From a virus, in the IMG/VR virus record IMGVR_UViG_3300010375_000030, positions 1 through 41,635 of that record: a stretch of 41,635 bases of DNA. One strand, given 5' to 3'. How positions within the stretch are numbered: the stretch's first letter is position 1; each line of letters begins with the position of its first letter. A program made the translations under genes and the position numbers. Below the pieces are notes generated by a model that was given only the letters and a program-made list of their open reading frames with translations, ran no database searches and was not told the DNA's origin. This document shows positions 15,759 through 23,374 of the stretch, one piece after another.

Positions 15759-16942
15759 CACCGTGCACCTCCGGCCTCGCGCGCAAGCTCGTCGAAGATC
15801 AGCTCAAAACGCTGGGTCATTCCGTCGAGCGATTCGGCGATCTCGTTCGCAGCCGCCGACAGTACCGAGCGGAGATTCCTCAGGCCGGAATGCTCGGAGA
15901 ACAGCGACGAGAACTCGACGGCGCGTTCGGCGAGCGTGGTTATCTCCGACCACAGCGGACGAGCGGCACGAGACGAGATCCGATCCCCGCCGCGCTTGCG
16001 TGCTGCGTCTAGGGACTCGCGGTACGACGCGAGCACGATCTCGGCCTCGGCGGTGAAGTTTTTAACCAGGCCCTGGCACAGCTCGTCGGACGTCGCGACG
16101 GGGAGTGGTGGGAGGAGCCACTCCTTGCCCCAACCCTGCGCGAAGCATCGGAGCAAGCGCTCGCAGCGCTCGGCGTGCTCGCGACGCACGTACCAGTTTC
16201 CGCCGAGACGCGCGCCGCGGTAGCGCTCGACGATCGTCGAGGAGATCCAGGAGCTGACGTCGACGGCCTGGTAGACGCTCGACGCCATCGCCGACTGGAA
16301 CTCCAGTGTGATCTTGGCGTAGAGATCGGCGTCGCTGGACTCGACCGTGATCGTATCGTTCTCGTTGAGCGTGACCGTGCAGACGATCTCGCCGAACGCG
16401 CCACCGACCGAACCGGTGCGAGACGTGCGGGCGATCTGGTAGCGAGCGGTCCAGGTCGGGACCGGCAACGCGCTCTGGTGATGGCCGGGCCGGTTCGGTC
16501 GAGCCGCGATCGCGCGCTGGGCCTTCGTCTTGTCGGCGCGAGCCACGAAGCCGAGGTTGTTCAGGCCCTGGACGATGCGACCGATCTGCGCGTGCGCGGT
16601 CTTCGGCGTCATGCGCCAATCCGCCGGGATGGCGGCCGTATCGCACAAGGTGGTGTACTCGGCGTGCGTCATGGTTCCGCGACCCGAGAAGCCGACCAGG
16701 ACGCCGTGACCGGACGCCGCTGCCCCAGCGACCATCGCATTTGCCCGAATTGGGGCCTGGCGTGGCGCTGGAGCGACGATCTCGGCCGGGCCAGACAATC
16801 CGGCGGCCCGAGCGATCGGCATCGCCTGGACCGGGACAGGGCGTGATTGCACCGGGGTCCGGGTGTTCGTGGTGACGATGGGCGCGATGGGGTCTGGGGT
16901 GCCGTAGATCGAGCCATCGAATTCATCGGTGGGGATGGTCAT
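15758..16942 (-). CDS. DUF6744-like phage protein
   Basis: 394 aa. A Pro/Ala-rich N-terminus (to about 75), then a domain beginning GVLVGFSGRGTMTHAEY and a basic-helical region with R-x-x-R-A clusters, ending in a coiled coil. I recognise the overall pattern as a phage family of unknown function (DUF6744). Often found with RecT/exonuclease genes, so a DNA-transaction role is possible. GGAG precedes the ATG. Confidence 0.5.
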   Translation of the reverse strand: MTIPTDEFDGSIYGTPDPIAPIVTTNTRTPVQSRPVPVQAMPIARAAGLSGPAEIVAPAPRQAPIRANAMVAGAAASGHGVLVGFSGRGTMTHAEYTTLCDTAAIPADWRMTPKTAHAQIGRIVQGLNNLGFVARADKTKAQRAIAARPNRPGHHQSALPVPTWTARYQIARTSRTGSVGGAFGEIVCTVTLNENDTITVESSDADLYAKITLEFQSAMASSVYQAVDVSSWISSTIVERYRGARLGGNWYVRREHAERCERLLRCFAQGWGKEWLLPPLPVATSDELCQGLVKNFTAEAEIVLASYRESLDAARKRGGDRISSRAARPLWSEITTLAERAVEFSSLFSEHSGLRNLRSVLSAAANEIAESLDGMTQRFELIFDELAREAGGAR

Positions 16943-16993
16943 CTTGATTCTCCGTGGTGGGGTGGGTCGGGGTGGTGTTGAGGTACGGGGCGG

Positions 16994-17281
16994 TTAGCCG
17001 GCAGAGAGCCACGCGATCGACGGGACCGCAGTGCGGAGCGCGAACCGGGGACAGGCGCGGATATCGCCGATGCGTTCCGCCATGTACGACGCGCGCAGGT
17101 CGGCAAGGTCCATCGCGCGGACCTGCGAGAGCTTCGAGGTCAGCCACGAGATCGTAGCCGCGGTCTGCGCACCGTCGATGCGGCGCTGTAGGGCGCGGAT
17201 CTGCTCGCGTTTGTACCAGAGGAGAGAGGAGCGGAGGGCCGGTAGGGCCCTGAGGGCGGTCTTCGTTGCGGTCTTCGTCAT
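16994..17281 (-). CDS. Small hypothetical basic protein
   Basis: 95 aa, basic helical N-terminus. The leader repeat CTGGTTCGGTCGGT lies 8 nt upstream of its start. Function unknown. Confidence 0.5.
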   Translation of the reverse strand: MTKTATKTALRALPALRSSLLWYKREQIRALQRRIDGAQTAATISWLTSKLSQVRAMDLADLRASYMAERIGDIRACPRFALRTAVPSIAWLSAG

Positions 17282-17289
17282 GATGATCT

Positions 17290-17303
17290 CTGGTTCGGTC
17301 GGT
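17290..17303 (-). repeat. Leader repeat CTGGTTCGGTCGGT, copy 3
   Basis: Identical 14-mer to 15244-15257; see the finding on shared leaders. Confidence 0.45.
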
Positions 17304-17356
17304 TGTCGTCGGCGTTCAGGTAGCGGCGGGGATGCGGGACGCCGCGCCCGTCCGGG

Positions 17357-17524
17357 CTATCCCCGCTCGACCACCACCGCCTGTCCGCTCATCCGGCAGT
17401 GCATCTCGGCGATCTCGATCGCCTCGGCCTTCGGGCCTTCGATTCCCTCGAAGAGGCGGGTGCCATCCGCGCGGTCGATGTTCCAGGTTCCGATCTCCGA
17501 CTTGGTGAGTTCCGTGTTTGCCAT
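17357..17524 (-). CDS. Small protein under operator-like promoter
   Basis: 55 aa: begins MANTELTKSEIGTWNIDR and ends VVVERG. Clean alpha/beta composition, in contrast to the Arg-rich frames overlapping it. Its ribosome site is poor. A promoter (TTGTGT, 17 nt, TACCTT) and a CAAG-N7-CTTG site lie upstream, so it is probably independently repressed by the HTH regulator. Function unknown. Confidence 0.55.
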   Translation of the reverse strand: MANTELTKSEIGTWNIDRADGTRLFEGIEGPKAEAIEIAEMHCRMSGQAVVVERG

Positions 17525-17533
17525 CTTGATAAC

Positions 17534-17562
17534 AAGGTACGGCCATTCTTAGAATCACACAA
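17534..17562 (-). promoter_or_regulatory. Promoter before 17524 gene
   Basis: Minus-strand -35 TTGTGT (17562-17557) and -10 TACCTT (17539-17534), spacer exactly 17 nt. The -35 lies in the left half of operator O3, as in the recT promoter. Confidence 0.5.
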
Positions 17563-17574
17563 GGGGCGATCTTG
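17560..17574. promoter_or_regulatory. Operator O3 (CAAG-N7-CTTG)
   Basis: CAAG GGGCGAT CTTG, with arms extended to ACAAG/CTTGT. Read on the minus strand the ends are CAAGAT and CTTGTG, identical to O1. Confidence 0.55.
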
Positions 17575-17581
17575 TTTTATT

Positions 17582-19006
17582 TTACAAGTTCGCGAAACCG
17601 CAGGAGCATTGGGAGCCTCGAATCCAGATTGAGCAGTCGCTCTCGTGACCCGGAGTGTCGTGCGGCAACGGCGGTAGGTCGGGCTCAGGCTGATCGAGCG
17701 GCGGAACCGTCGGCTCCGGCAGCTCCGGCAGGGACTTGCGTAGCTGGTCGGCGATCCGCTCGGCCAGCTCGCGCTCCTCTGTGGAGTTTACGTCTGCCGG
17801 CTTCTCGCCGACGGGGAGCGAGAACACAGTAGGGCCGGTGTTCAGCTTGCGGTGCACGTGACCCGAGGCGCGCAGCTCGTCGAGAACTTTGCGCATGGCC
17901 GCGGCCTTCTGTCCTCGCGGCACGGCGGCCTTGATCGCGGCGTCGAGCTTCTTCTTCGACGAAACGACCTCGGTCGCGGCCGTCGCTGCTTCGTCTCCGT
18001 ACTCGCGCGCTACGACGTCGTACACGGCCTCGCCGTCGAGCTTCTCATTGCCGTCGCGGATCAGGCGACCGATCCAGCGCTCGCTCTTGCCGTCCGGCTC
18101 CAGCCCGAGCGATACCGTGCGCTGCGCCGCGATACCCCACAGCTTGGACTTCGCGAACTTCAGTGCAGACTCCGCGCGCTCGATGTCCTCGTACAGCTCC
18201 GCGAGCGCCGAATCCGGGATCGGACTCATTCGCATGATCCCGTCGAACGTGTCGCCGGCGATTAGCGCGCGAATCTGTGACGTCTGCGCTGGGCAGAACT
18301 CGCGCGCCGAGCACCCATCACACCACGGACCGGTCGAGTACTCGCGCGGCATGTCACCGCCGAGCACGCGAGCGCGCAGTGCCTTCCATCTCGCGTGATG
18401 CTCGCGCAGCTCGTCACGGTAGAAGTCCAACTCCCATCGCTCGTACACGATCCGCTGCACGTACGGGGGGAGATCCTCGTGCACGTGGATCAGCTGGCCG
18501 TCGACGACATCACAGTCGTACGCGCGCGAGATGCACAGCGCGCCGAATGCGATCTGATCATTGCCGGCGATCTTTCGGGCGCGCCAGCCTGACTTCCAGT
18601 CCGCGTAGAACCCTCGCGTGATGTCGCTGATCTTACGAACGCCGACGACATCGAGCGTGCACGGCACCTCGTCGATCCCGACCGTATCGTAGGCGCGCCC
18701 GACGCCACGCCCAAGCTCACGGCACGTGTCCGTCTCCAGGTTGTAGGCGAAGGCGATCTCGGCGCCGAGTGACAGCTGCGCGTCGAGGCCTTCTAGGTTC
18801 AAGTTCTCACATGCTTCGCGGTACTCGTCTGGCATGGCGGCCAGCGCGGTCTCTCGATCGAAGTTCACGACGGCTTCGAGAAATTCGTGAAGTACCGTAC
18901 CGCGCTCGGTCCATTCGGTCTGATGGTTCGCGTGCGGCAAGGCGACCGACAGCGCGCACCGCTTCGCACGCTCGATCGCGCTCCCGCTCGACAAGAATTC
19001 AGCCAC
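17582..19006 (-). CDS. Cas4/RecB-type PD-(D/E)XK nuclease with Fe-S cluster motif
   Basis: 474 aa, GTG start with GGGGG upstream. Motifs: GTVLHE (H40, E41), TLDVVG (D119), YADWKSG (D136, K138) and a downstream Q151, the PD-(D/E)XK core. Cys17 plus C229, C232 and C238 (CDGCSAREFCPA) give the four-cysteine pattern that holds an Fe-S cluster in Cas4 and AddB. The C-terminus is Pro/Glu-rich with a CSIWIRGSQCSC tail. It resects DNA ends to give single strands for the adjacent RecT. It overlaps the neighbouring small gene by 8 nt. Confidence 0.8.
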   Translation of the reverse strand: MAEFLSSGSAIERAKRCALSVALPHANHQTEWTERGTVLHEFLEAVVNFDRETALAAMPDEYREACENLNLEGLDAQLSLGAEIAFAYNLETDTCRELGRGVGRAYDTVGIDEVPCTLDVVGVRKISDITRGFYADWKSGWRARKIAGNDQIAFGALCISRAYDCDVVDGQLIHVHEDLPPYVQRIVYERWELDFYRDELREHHARWKALRARVLGGDMPREYSTGPWCDGCSAREFCPAQTSQIRALIAGDTFDGIMRMSPIPDSALAELYEDIERAESALKFAKSKLWGIAAQRTVSLGLEPDGKSERWIGRLIRDGNEKLDGEAVYDVVAREYGDEAATAATEVVSSKKKLDAAIKAAVPRGQKAAAMRKVLDELRASGHVHRKLNTGPTVFSLPVGEKPADVNSTEERELAERIADQLRKSLPELPEPTVPPLDQPEPDLPPLPHDTPGHESDCSIWIRGSQCSCGFANL

Positions 19007-19229
19007 GACGAACCCCCGCGATCAGGTGCTGCGCGTATTCGAGGCAGCCCGAGCACACCAGCTCGGCCGCGCCCGCTGGCTTGTCGGCCTCCGGGATCGC
19101 GTCGATGTTCCCGCACCCCTTGAGCCCGTCGTCGAGGTGACCGGTCAGGTCGAAGATCAGGTGTACGAGCGTGAATGGCGCTCGCCCGCCCGGGACCGGA
19201 TGCAGGCACGAGAACCATTTCCACGCCAC
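18999..19229 (-). CDS. Small zinc-site protein between recT and nuclease genes
   Basis: 76 aa from a GTG 2 nt after the recT stop, with AAGGGGG upstream. Cys at FSC, GCG and CSGC could form a metal site. Coupled into the recombination cassette. Family not recognised; an upstream start inside recT is possible. Confidence 0.45.
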   Translation of the reverse strand: MAWKWFSCLHPVPGGRAPFTLVHLIFDLTGHLDDGLKGCGNIDAIPEADKPAGAAELVCSGCLEYAQHLIAGVRRG

Positions 19230-19231
19230 GA

Positions 19232-20344
19232 CTATCGCCCCCTTGTCGGCTGCGGCATGAGCTTGATCCACAGCGCGCGCAGCTCGCCATCTAGCGACGC
19301 GATCGCCCGGTCCATCGCGTCGGCGATCTCCGGTTGCTTCGCGAGCCGCTTTTTCGCGATCGACACGGCATCGCCGACCTTCTTGAGATCGTCGCGCGAC
19401 ACCGCCTTTGCCATCATCGTGCGCAGGCCGGCGAGGTCAGCTTGCTGTTCCTCGGTCAGCGCATCTGGCGCAGGAACTCGCGGCTCCGTCCGGGGCTCGG
19501 CCGAATCGATCGGCGCATCGACACGCTCGCTCGGACGCTCGGGCATGACGCGCGAGAGCTGGGCGACGTCGGGCGCAGCTGGCTTCGCGACCTCACGCGC
19601 GATCTCTGCGTCGCGCGCCAGCTCTCCGATCTTGGCGGTCGCCGACTCGCCTTGCTGCGGCGGTAGCGGCGGTGCCGAGAACGCAGCGACGGCGGATGAT
19701 GCGGCTGCGTCGACGTGCTCCATTTCGGCGTCGATGCGAACTCCGGCGAAGAGACCAGGGAAGCCCTTTCGGAATGCGAGCGCCTCGACGCATTTTTCGA
19801 TCTGCGCAACGCCTCGCTTCGCCCACATCTCAGGCACGTACGATCCGGTCTTGGTCTTGTAGACTGGGCAGTACTCGCGGAACAGACCGACAGCGACGAT
19901 GGGCGTCTTGCGGCCCTTGCGGTACAGCGTGATCCGACACGCGTGCGGCGGCTTCTCGTCGAGCCATACGAGGTACTCCTTGCCGACGTTGTCGATCCAA
20001 ACGGTCGGATCCTGGCCATCCATCTCGCCGGAGCGCTCCGCGATCGCCCGGTAGCCGTCAATGCCGGTCTCGGGCCTACCGACGTCGATCCATTCGTCGT
20101 CGCCTCGCTCGTTCTGGCGCTTCTGCTTGCGCTTGACGAACCAGATCTGTCGAGCGAACGGATCGAGGTCGAGCCGTCGCGCGGTGGCGAGAAAGAATTC
20201 AAGCTCAGGGTCGGTCGCGCCGACACAGATTGCGTTTCGCATCACGTCGACCTGTGGTTCGGTCAGGCCGTATTGCTGTGATAGGTACTTCGTGCGCTCG
20301 GCGCGAGCGATCGCATGTTGCTGTGGGGTCAGTGCTGTGGACAT
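19232..20344 (-). CDS. recT: RecT-family single-strand annealing protein
   Basis: 370 aa from ATG 20344, the start supported by a leaderless-type promoter upstream. RecT core: IxVGATDPELEFFLATARRL, DPFARQIWFVKR, GIDGYRAIAERS, PPHACRITLYRKGR, EMWAKRGVAQIEKCVEALAFRKGFP and a FAGV end at about residue 200. The remaining third is low-complexity and helical. Pairs complementary DNA strands; works with the downstream nuclease in phage recombination. First gene of the leftward operon. Confidence 0.9.
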   Translation of the reverse strand: MSTALTPQQHAIARAERTKYLSQQYGLTEPQVDVMRNAICVGATDPELEFFLATARRLDLDPFARQIWFVKRKQKRQNERGDDEWIDVGRPETGIDGYRAIAERSGEMDGQDPTVWIDNVGKEYLVWLDEKPPHACRITLYRKGRKTPIVAVGLFREYCPVYKTKTGSYVPEMWAKRGVAQIEKCVEALAFRKGFPGLFAGVRIDAEMEHVDAAASSAVAAFSAPPLPPQQGESATAKIGELARDAEIAREVAKPAAPDVAQLSRVMPERPSERVDAPIDSAEPRTEPRVPAPDALTEEQQADLAGLRTMMAKAVSRDDLKKVGDAVSIAKKRLAKQPEIADAMDRAIASLDGELRALWIKLMPQPTRGR

Positions 20345-20351
20345 GGGCCAC

Positions 20352-20380
20352 AGCGTTACCACGAGAGTCTGACGTCACAA
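20352..20380 (-). promoter_or_regulatory. recT promoter
   Basis: Minus strand: -35 TTGTGA (20380-20375), 17-nt spacer, -10 AACGCT (20357-20352), then 7 nt to the ATG at 20344, so the transcript is probably leaderless. The -35 overlaps operator O1. Confidence 0.55.
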
Positions 20381-20392
20381 GCTGGCATCTTG
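20378..20392. promoter_or_regulatory. Operator O1 (CAAG-N7-CTTG)
   Basis: CAAG CTGGCAT CTTG. Overlaps the -35 of recT (20375-20380) and the -35 candidate of the HTH gene (20390-20395). Its centre is 27 bp from the O2 centre. Confidence 0.6.
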
Positions 20393-20418
20393 CTTTCGTG
20401 CGAGCAAGGTACTAGCTT
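20390..20418 (+). promoter_or_regulatory. HTH-gene promoter
   Basis: -35 TTGCTT (20390-20395), 17-nt spacer, -10 TAGCTT (20413-20418), then 6 nt to the ATG at 20425. No Shine-Dalgarno sequence, consistent with a leaderless transcript. Confidence 0.5.
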
Positions 20419-20419
20419 G
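20405..20419. promoter_or_regulatory. Operator O2 (CAAG-N7-CTTG)
   Basis: CAAG GTACTAG CTTG, arms extendable to GCAAG/CTTGC. It covers the -10 of the HTH gene, so binding would block that promoter. Confidence 0.6.
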
Positions 20420-20424
20420 CGTTC

Positions 20425-20640
20425 ATGCCGAAGATCAGACCGCCCAAGGGGGCGAACGCATTCTGGCGCTGGATCGACCGCGAGAAGGTCAAGATGGAGC
20501 CGCTCGCGAAGCGCCTGCGCGTAACACCTCAGCACCTCAGCGAGGTCAAGCGCGGGAACACGATGCCGAGCCTGGCGCTCGCGCAACGCATCGCGAGGCT
20601 CACCAAAGGCGAGGTCGACGCGAATAGCTGGGCGCCATGA
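20425..20640 (+). CDS. Cro/CI (YdaS-like) HTH regulator
   Basis: 71 aa, the size of a Cro-like repressor. The helix-turn-helix is PLAKRLRVTPQHLSEVKRGN (about residues 26-45), followed by PSLALAQRIARLTKGEV as the packing helix. It probably dimerises on the CAAG-N7-CTTG sites next to it and regulates both its own gene and recT. The start has no Shine-Dalgarno sequence; O2 ends 5 nt before it. No longer CI-like partner is seen in the window. Confidence 0.8.
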   Translation: MPKIRPPKGANAFWRWIDREKVKMEPLAKRLRVTPQHLSEVKRGNTMPSLALAQRIARLTKGEVDANSWAP

Positions 20641-20653
20641 GCTGGGCGCCATG
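20626..20653 (+). repeat. 14-bp tandem duplication at gene junction
   Basis: AGCTGGGCGCCATG occurs twice head to tail (20626-20639, 20640-20653). It duplicates the ATG of the next gene and sits on the stop of the HTH gene. Confidence 0.75.
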
Positions 20654-20932
20654 AGCCTGATCAGGTTCCAGACCGACTGGCTCTCGGACGCCGAGAAGCT
20701 TGGCAAGGTGCGCGAGCTGGCCGAGCGGATCGCCAAGCTGATCCCACACGACAAGCAATGCGACGAAGAACACGGCGCGATGTTGGTGTTCGCGTGCGCG
20801 ATCGTGCTCCAAGCGACGCTTGGAGCAATCGAGAACAGCGAATTGCCGACGCCGTCATCGTGCGAACTCGCGACGGTCATCGTCGATCTAGTCGGCCACA
20901 TCCTCGTAACAGAACCACCGGCGGTGCACTGA
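20651..20932 (+). CDS. Hypothetical early protein
   Basis: 93 aa, helical. Residues 44-62 (AMLVFACAIVLQATLGAI) are hydrophobic enough for a possible membrane segment, although Cys/Ala-rich helix packing is an alternative. Its start lies in the 14-bp tandem repeat. Coupled to the next gene by TGATG. Family not recognised. Confidence 0.55.
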   Translation: MSLIRFQTDWLSDAEKLGKVRELAERIAKLIPHDKQCDEEHGAMLVFACAIVLQATLGAIENSELPTPSSCELATVIVDLVGHILVTEPPAVH

Positions 20933-21210
20933 TGACGTCGAAGCAATACAGCGCAATCGTGATGTGGATCTGCATCGCGCTCGGCTTCGGTACGGCGCTC
21001 TGGAGCTACCTCGCCAGCGCGTCTACGGCGCTGACCATCGAGCGCGCACTCTGGACCCTCGCCATCGAACAGGCGGCCCTGCGGACCCTGTACATCAGCC
21101 GCCATCACCTGGAGCCGCCACCGACCTGGATCAGGCGCGCCGATCTGATCGCTCGGATAGACCGCCTCAAGGTCGAGGTCGAGGTCGAGAGACAAGCGAG
21201 GCTAAATTGA
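20932..21210 (+). CDS. Small membrane protein
   Basis: 92 aa. One clear membrane segment at about residues 7-27 (YSAIVMWICIALGFGTALWSYL), then a basic, charged cytoplasmic helix. Starts at an ATG overlapping the upstream stop. Possibly a host-membrane early protein; function unknown. Confidence 0.6.
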   Translation: MTSKQYSAIVMWICIALGFGTALWSYLASASTALTIERALWTLAIEQAALRTLYISRHHLEPPPTWIRRADLIARIDRLKVEVEVERQARLN

Positions 21211-21629
21211 GCGACGGCTACACCAACCCGCACGCCGGTACGCCGTGCAACAAGAGCGGCCCGAACAAGTCCTGTTCGCACTGCTACGAGCACGCGCGGA
21301 AGGTGCTCAAGCAACAGCATGACGCCGACGTGCGCGCGCATGGATCGACGAAGGCGCGCGAGACGCTCGCGAACCAGGAGGCCTACGAGGCATCGCTCCG
21401 CAAGAGCCGCAGCGGATCGGCAACGTGCCGGACGTGCGGCCAACCGGTGGAGTGGTCGCGCTGGGCGAAGTCCGGGAGGCCGGTTCTTTTGGACGTGGCC
21501 CCGCGCGAGCTAGGCAAGGGAGAGCGTCTACTCGTGCTGATCGCTGGCTCGGTCAGGCACTACGAACCGCAGGACGAACAGCTCCATCGCGAGAAGCGGA
21601 CGTGTCATTGGGAGGCCTGCAAGCGATGA
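21207..21629 (+). CDS. Zinc-finger-containing early protein
   Basis: 140 aa with a TTG start overlapping the upstream stop (TTGA) and GAGG upstream. Three Cys sites: PCNKSGPNKSCSHC near the N-terminus, CRTCG in the middle and CHWEAC at the end. Likely one or two zinc ribbons for nucleic-acid or protein binding. Function unknown. Confidence 0.6.
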   Translation: MSDGYTNPHAGTPCNKSGPNKSCSHCYEHARKVLKQQHDADVRAHGSTKARETLANQEAYEASLRKSRSGSATCRTCGQPVEWSRWAKSGRPVLLDVAPRELGKGERLLVLIAGSVRHYEPQDEQLHREKRTCHWEACKR

Positions 21630-21685
21630 GAGTCGCTGATGAACTCCTCCGGCTCAGGCGAGGTCGAGACCTCAAGACCAGATAG
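21626..21685 (+). CDS. Possible 19-aa leader peptide
   Basis: ATG overlaps the upstream stop (ATGA) and the frame ends after MRVADELLRLRRGRDLKTR. Too short to be sure. The following 130 nt to 21817 hold no other gene I can support, only a weak dyad (CGGGTC/GACCCG). Confidence 0.25.
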   Translation: MRVADELLRLRRGRDLKTR

Positions 21686-21817
21686 CCACCCGGGTCTAGG
21701 TCGCTCCGCGAGAAGCATCGGGACCCGTCACCAAAGAACCGATTACTGCTCTTAAGGAGAGCTTGTACCTAGGGTCAATACTGAACAGCCCTGAACACGA
21801 CGCGAGGGAGGTCGCTA

Positions 21818-22330
21818 GTGGCACGAAAGTCAAGACACACAACAGATGGTGCCCTGCAGCTAGGGCTCGCAGAAATTGCGACACCACAGGTAGCGCGGGC
21901 ACCACTGGTAGCGCACGAAAAAAATGCAGCACTACAGATGGAGCTGATACCTCCGGTCGACTCCGACGTAGACGGTCCGCTCGTGACCGGCGGTGGCAAG
22001 TCGGCGGTCGTCAGTTGCATCCAGGCCTTCGATACGGCCTACAGGCTCGCGTATGCCGGCGAGAGACCGACTTGGGGTGCCAAGCAGGCGGCCATGATCA
22101 AGCGGCTCTTGGCGAGCCACGGAGAGGCCGTGGTGCGAGAGCGGATCGAGTCGCTGTTCCGCGACGGCCCCAGGGTGCTGCGCTGGATCTCCGGGAAGTA
22201 CGACCTCGGTACCCTGGTCGCACACTTCGACAAGCTCGGGGCCGCGCCGGCCGGTCGTGGGATGACGGCGGCGGACCTGATGCGCCGAGCCGAGGAGCTA
22301 CGGCGCGCCGAGGGTGGGGGCGATCAGTGA
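21818..22330 (+). CDS. Replisome-organiser-like protein
   Basis: 170 aa, GTG start with GGGAGG upstream. The C-terminal half (residues about 65-140: AFDTAYRLAYAGERPTWGAKQ, then IKRLLASHG, then WISGKYDLGTLVAHFDKL) matches the C-terminal domain found in phage replication initiators and DnaT-like proteins. It is followed by a helicase-loader-like gene, as in phage replication modules. Probably recognises the replication origin or recruits helicase. The N-terminus lacks an obvious HTH. Confidence 0.6.
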   Translation: MARKSRHTTDGALQLGLAEIATPQVARAPLVAHEKNAALQMELIPPVDSDVDGPLVTGGGKSAVVSCIQAFDTAYRLAYAGERPTWGAKQAAMIKRLLASHGEAVVRERIESLFRDGPRVLRWISGKYDLGTLVAHFDKLGAAPAGRGMTAADLMRRAEELRRAEGGGDQ

Positions 22331-22842
22331 CGCCATCCGAAGTGACGACGTGTCTCGCTGCCCTCGTCGCGGCTTACCCACCCGTCACGATGAGCGCGGA
22401 GACCGAGGCGATCTACACGACATTCCTCCGTGACGTCGACGCCAAGACTGGATACGAAGCCGTCGCGACGTGGATCGCCACATCCGATCCGGCTCGGTTC
22501 CCACGGATCTCCGAGCTGCGAAAGGCGTGCGAACGGATCGCCGGCAACGGGCCACCCGATGTCGATCGCGTGCTCGCTGAAGTACAGCGCGCCGTGCACA
22601 AGTTCGGTGCGTACCGTGTTCCGCATTGGAGTCATCCAGCTATCGCCGATGCCGTCGAGGCGATCGGGTGGTCTAGCATCTGCGCGAGCGAGGAGCCCGA
22701 AATTCTCCGGGCGCAGTTTCGTCGCGCGTACGAGGGTGCATCGCAACGCCACAGAGATCCAGCGGCCCGTGCGTTGGCCAAAGAAATCGCCGGCTCCGGT
22801 CCGGTGCTGAAACAACTCACGAACGGAAAGAAGAAGTCATGA
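22327..22842 (+). CDS. Helicase-loader/replisome (G39P-like) protein
   Basis: 171 aa, GTG start overlapping the upstream stop. The start (EVTTCLAALVAAYP, then ETEAIYTTFL, then YEAVATWIATSDPARFPRISEL) is the fold pattern of the small G39P-type loader that bridges the phage initiator and DnaB. The C-terminal half is charged and helical. Position after an initiator-like gene supports the role. Confidence 0.55.
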   Translation: MTPSEVTTCLAALVAAYPPVTMSAETEAIYTTFLRDVDAKTGYEAVATWIATSDPARFPRISELRKACERIAGNGPPDVDRVLAEVQRAVHKFGAYRVPHWSHPAIADAVEAIGWSSICASEEPEILRAQFRRAYEGASQRHRDPAARALAKEIAGSGPVLKQLTNGKKKS

Positions 22843-23108
22843 GCATCACGAGAGAAGAAGCGGACGAGCGCGTTGCGGCCGAGGTGTCTGCACGCGAGAA
22901 CGACGAGGACGAGAGCGCGATCGAGCACGCGTCGGAAGCCGCGATCTCGGCCGTGATCAAGGCGTACGAGGACGGCTTCACGGCCGGCGACGCCGCTGGT
23001 CGCAAGTCGCAGCACGAGCTGTCCACGAAGGCCGAGCGCGATCGATGCGCGCACGTGGTCGGCGTGAACGCGCTGGAACTCCAGTCGCGGATCGCGAGCG
23101 GCCAGTGA
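22839..23108 (+). CDS. Small acidic helical protein
   Basis: 89 aa, ATGA-coupled. Strongly acidic N-terminal helix (residues 1-30) and a K-AERDRC-type helix later. No domain recognised. Confidence 0.5.
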   Translation: MSITREEADERVAAEVSARENDEDESAIEHASEAAISAVIKAYEDGFTAGDAAGRKSQHELSTKAERDRCAHVVGVNALELQSRIASGQ

Positions 23109-23374
23109 TGACGTCACGAGAGCTACGACAGCTGGCCGATGACATCGACGCTGGTCGCGCTCGCATCGCGAGCGTTAACTACACGTTCGAGGACAAAGAG
23201 TACCTGCTCGGAATCGATGTCGAGGGCCGTCCGATGCGACGTCGCGACGAGAAGATGATCCGCATCGAAGCGACCTACTTCGGACCCGTCGAAGTGCTGG
23301 TCACCACGGCGAATGAACGGGTGTGGGCCGATGATAACTCGCCTCTAGCCGATCGCGAGCGGAGCGGCCGATGA
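23108..23374 (+). CDS. Small hypothetical protein
   Basis: 88 aa, ATG overlapping the upstream stop. TSRELRQLADDIDAGR opens as a helix, then a small beta region (YTFEDKEYLLGIDVEGRPM). Unknown; may bind nucleic acid. Confidence 0.5.
   Translation: MTSRELRQLADDIDAGRARIASVNYTFEDKEYLLGIDVEGRPMRRRDEKMIRIEATYFGPVEVLVTTANERVWADDNSPLADRERSGR

Noticed and set aside
21686-21760. Terminator at the CGGGTC/GACCCG dyad
   Set aside because: Loop of 27 nt and no T-tract; too weak to call.
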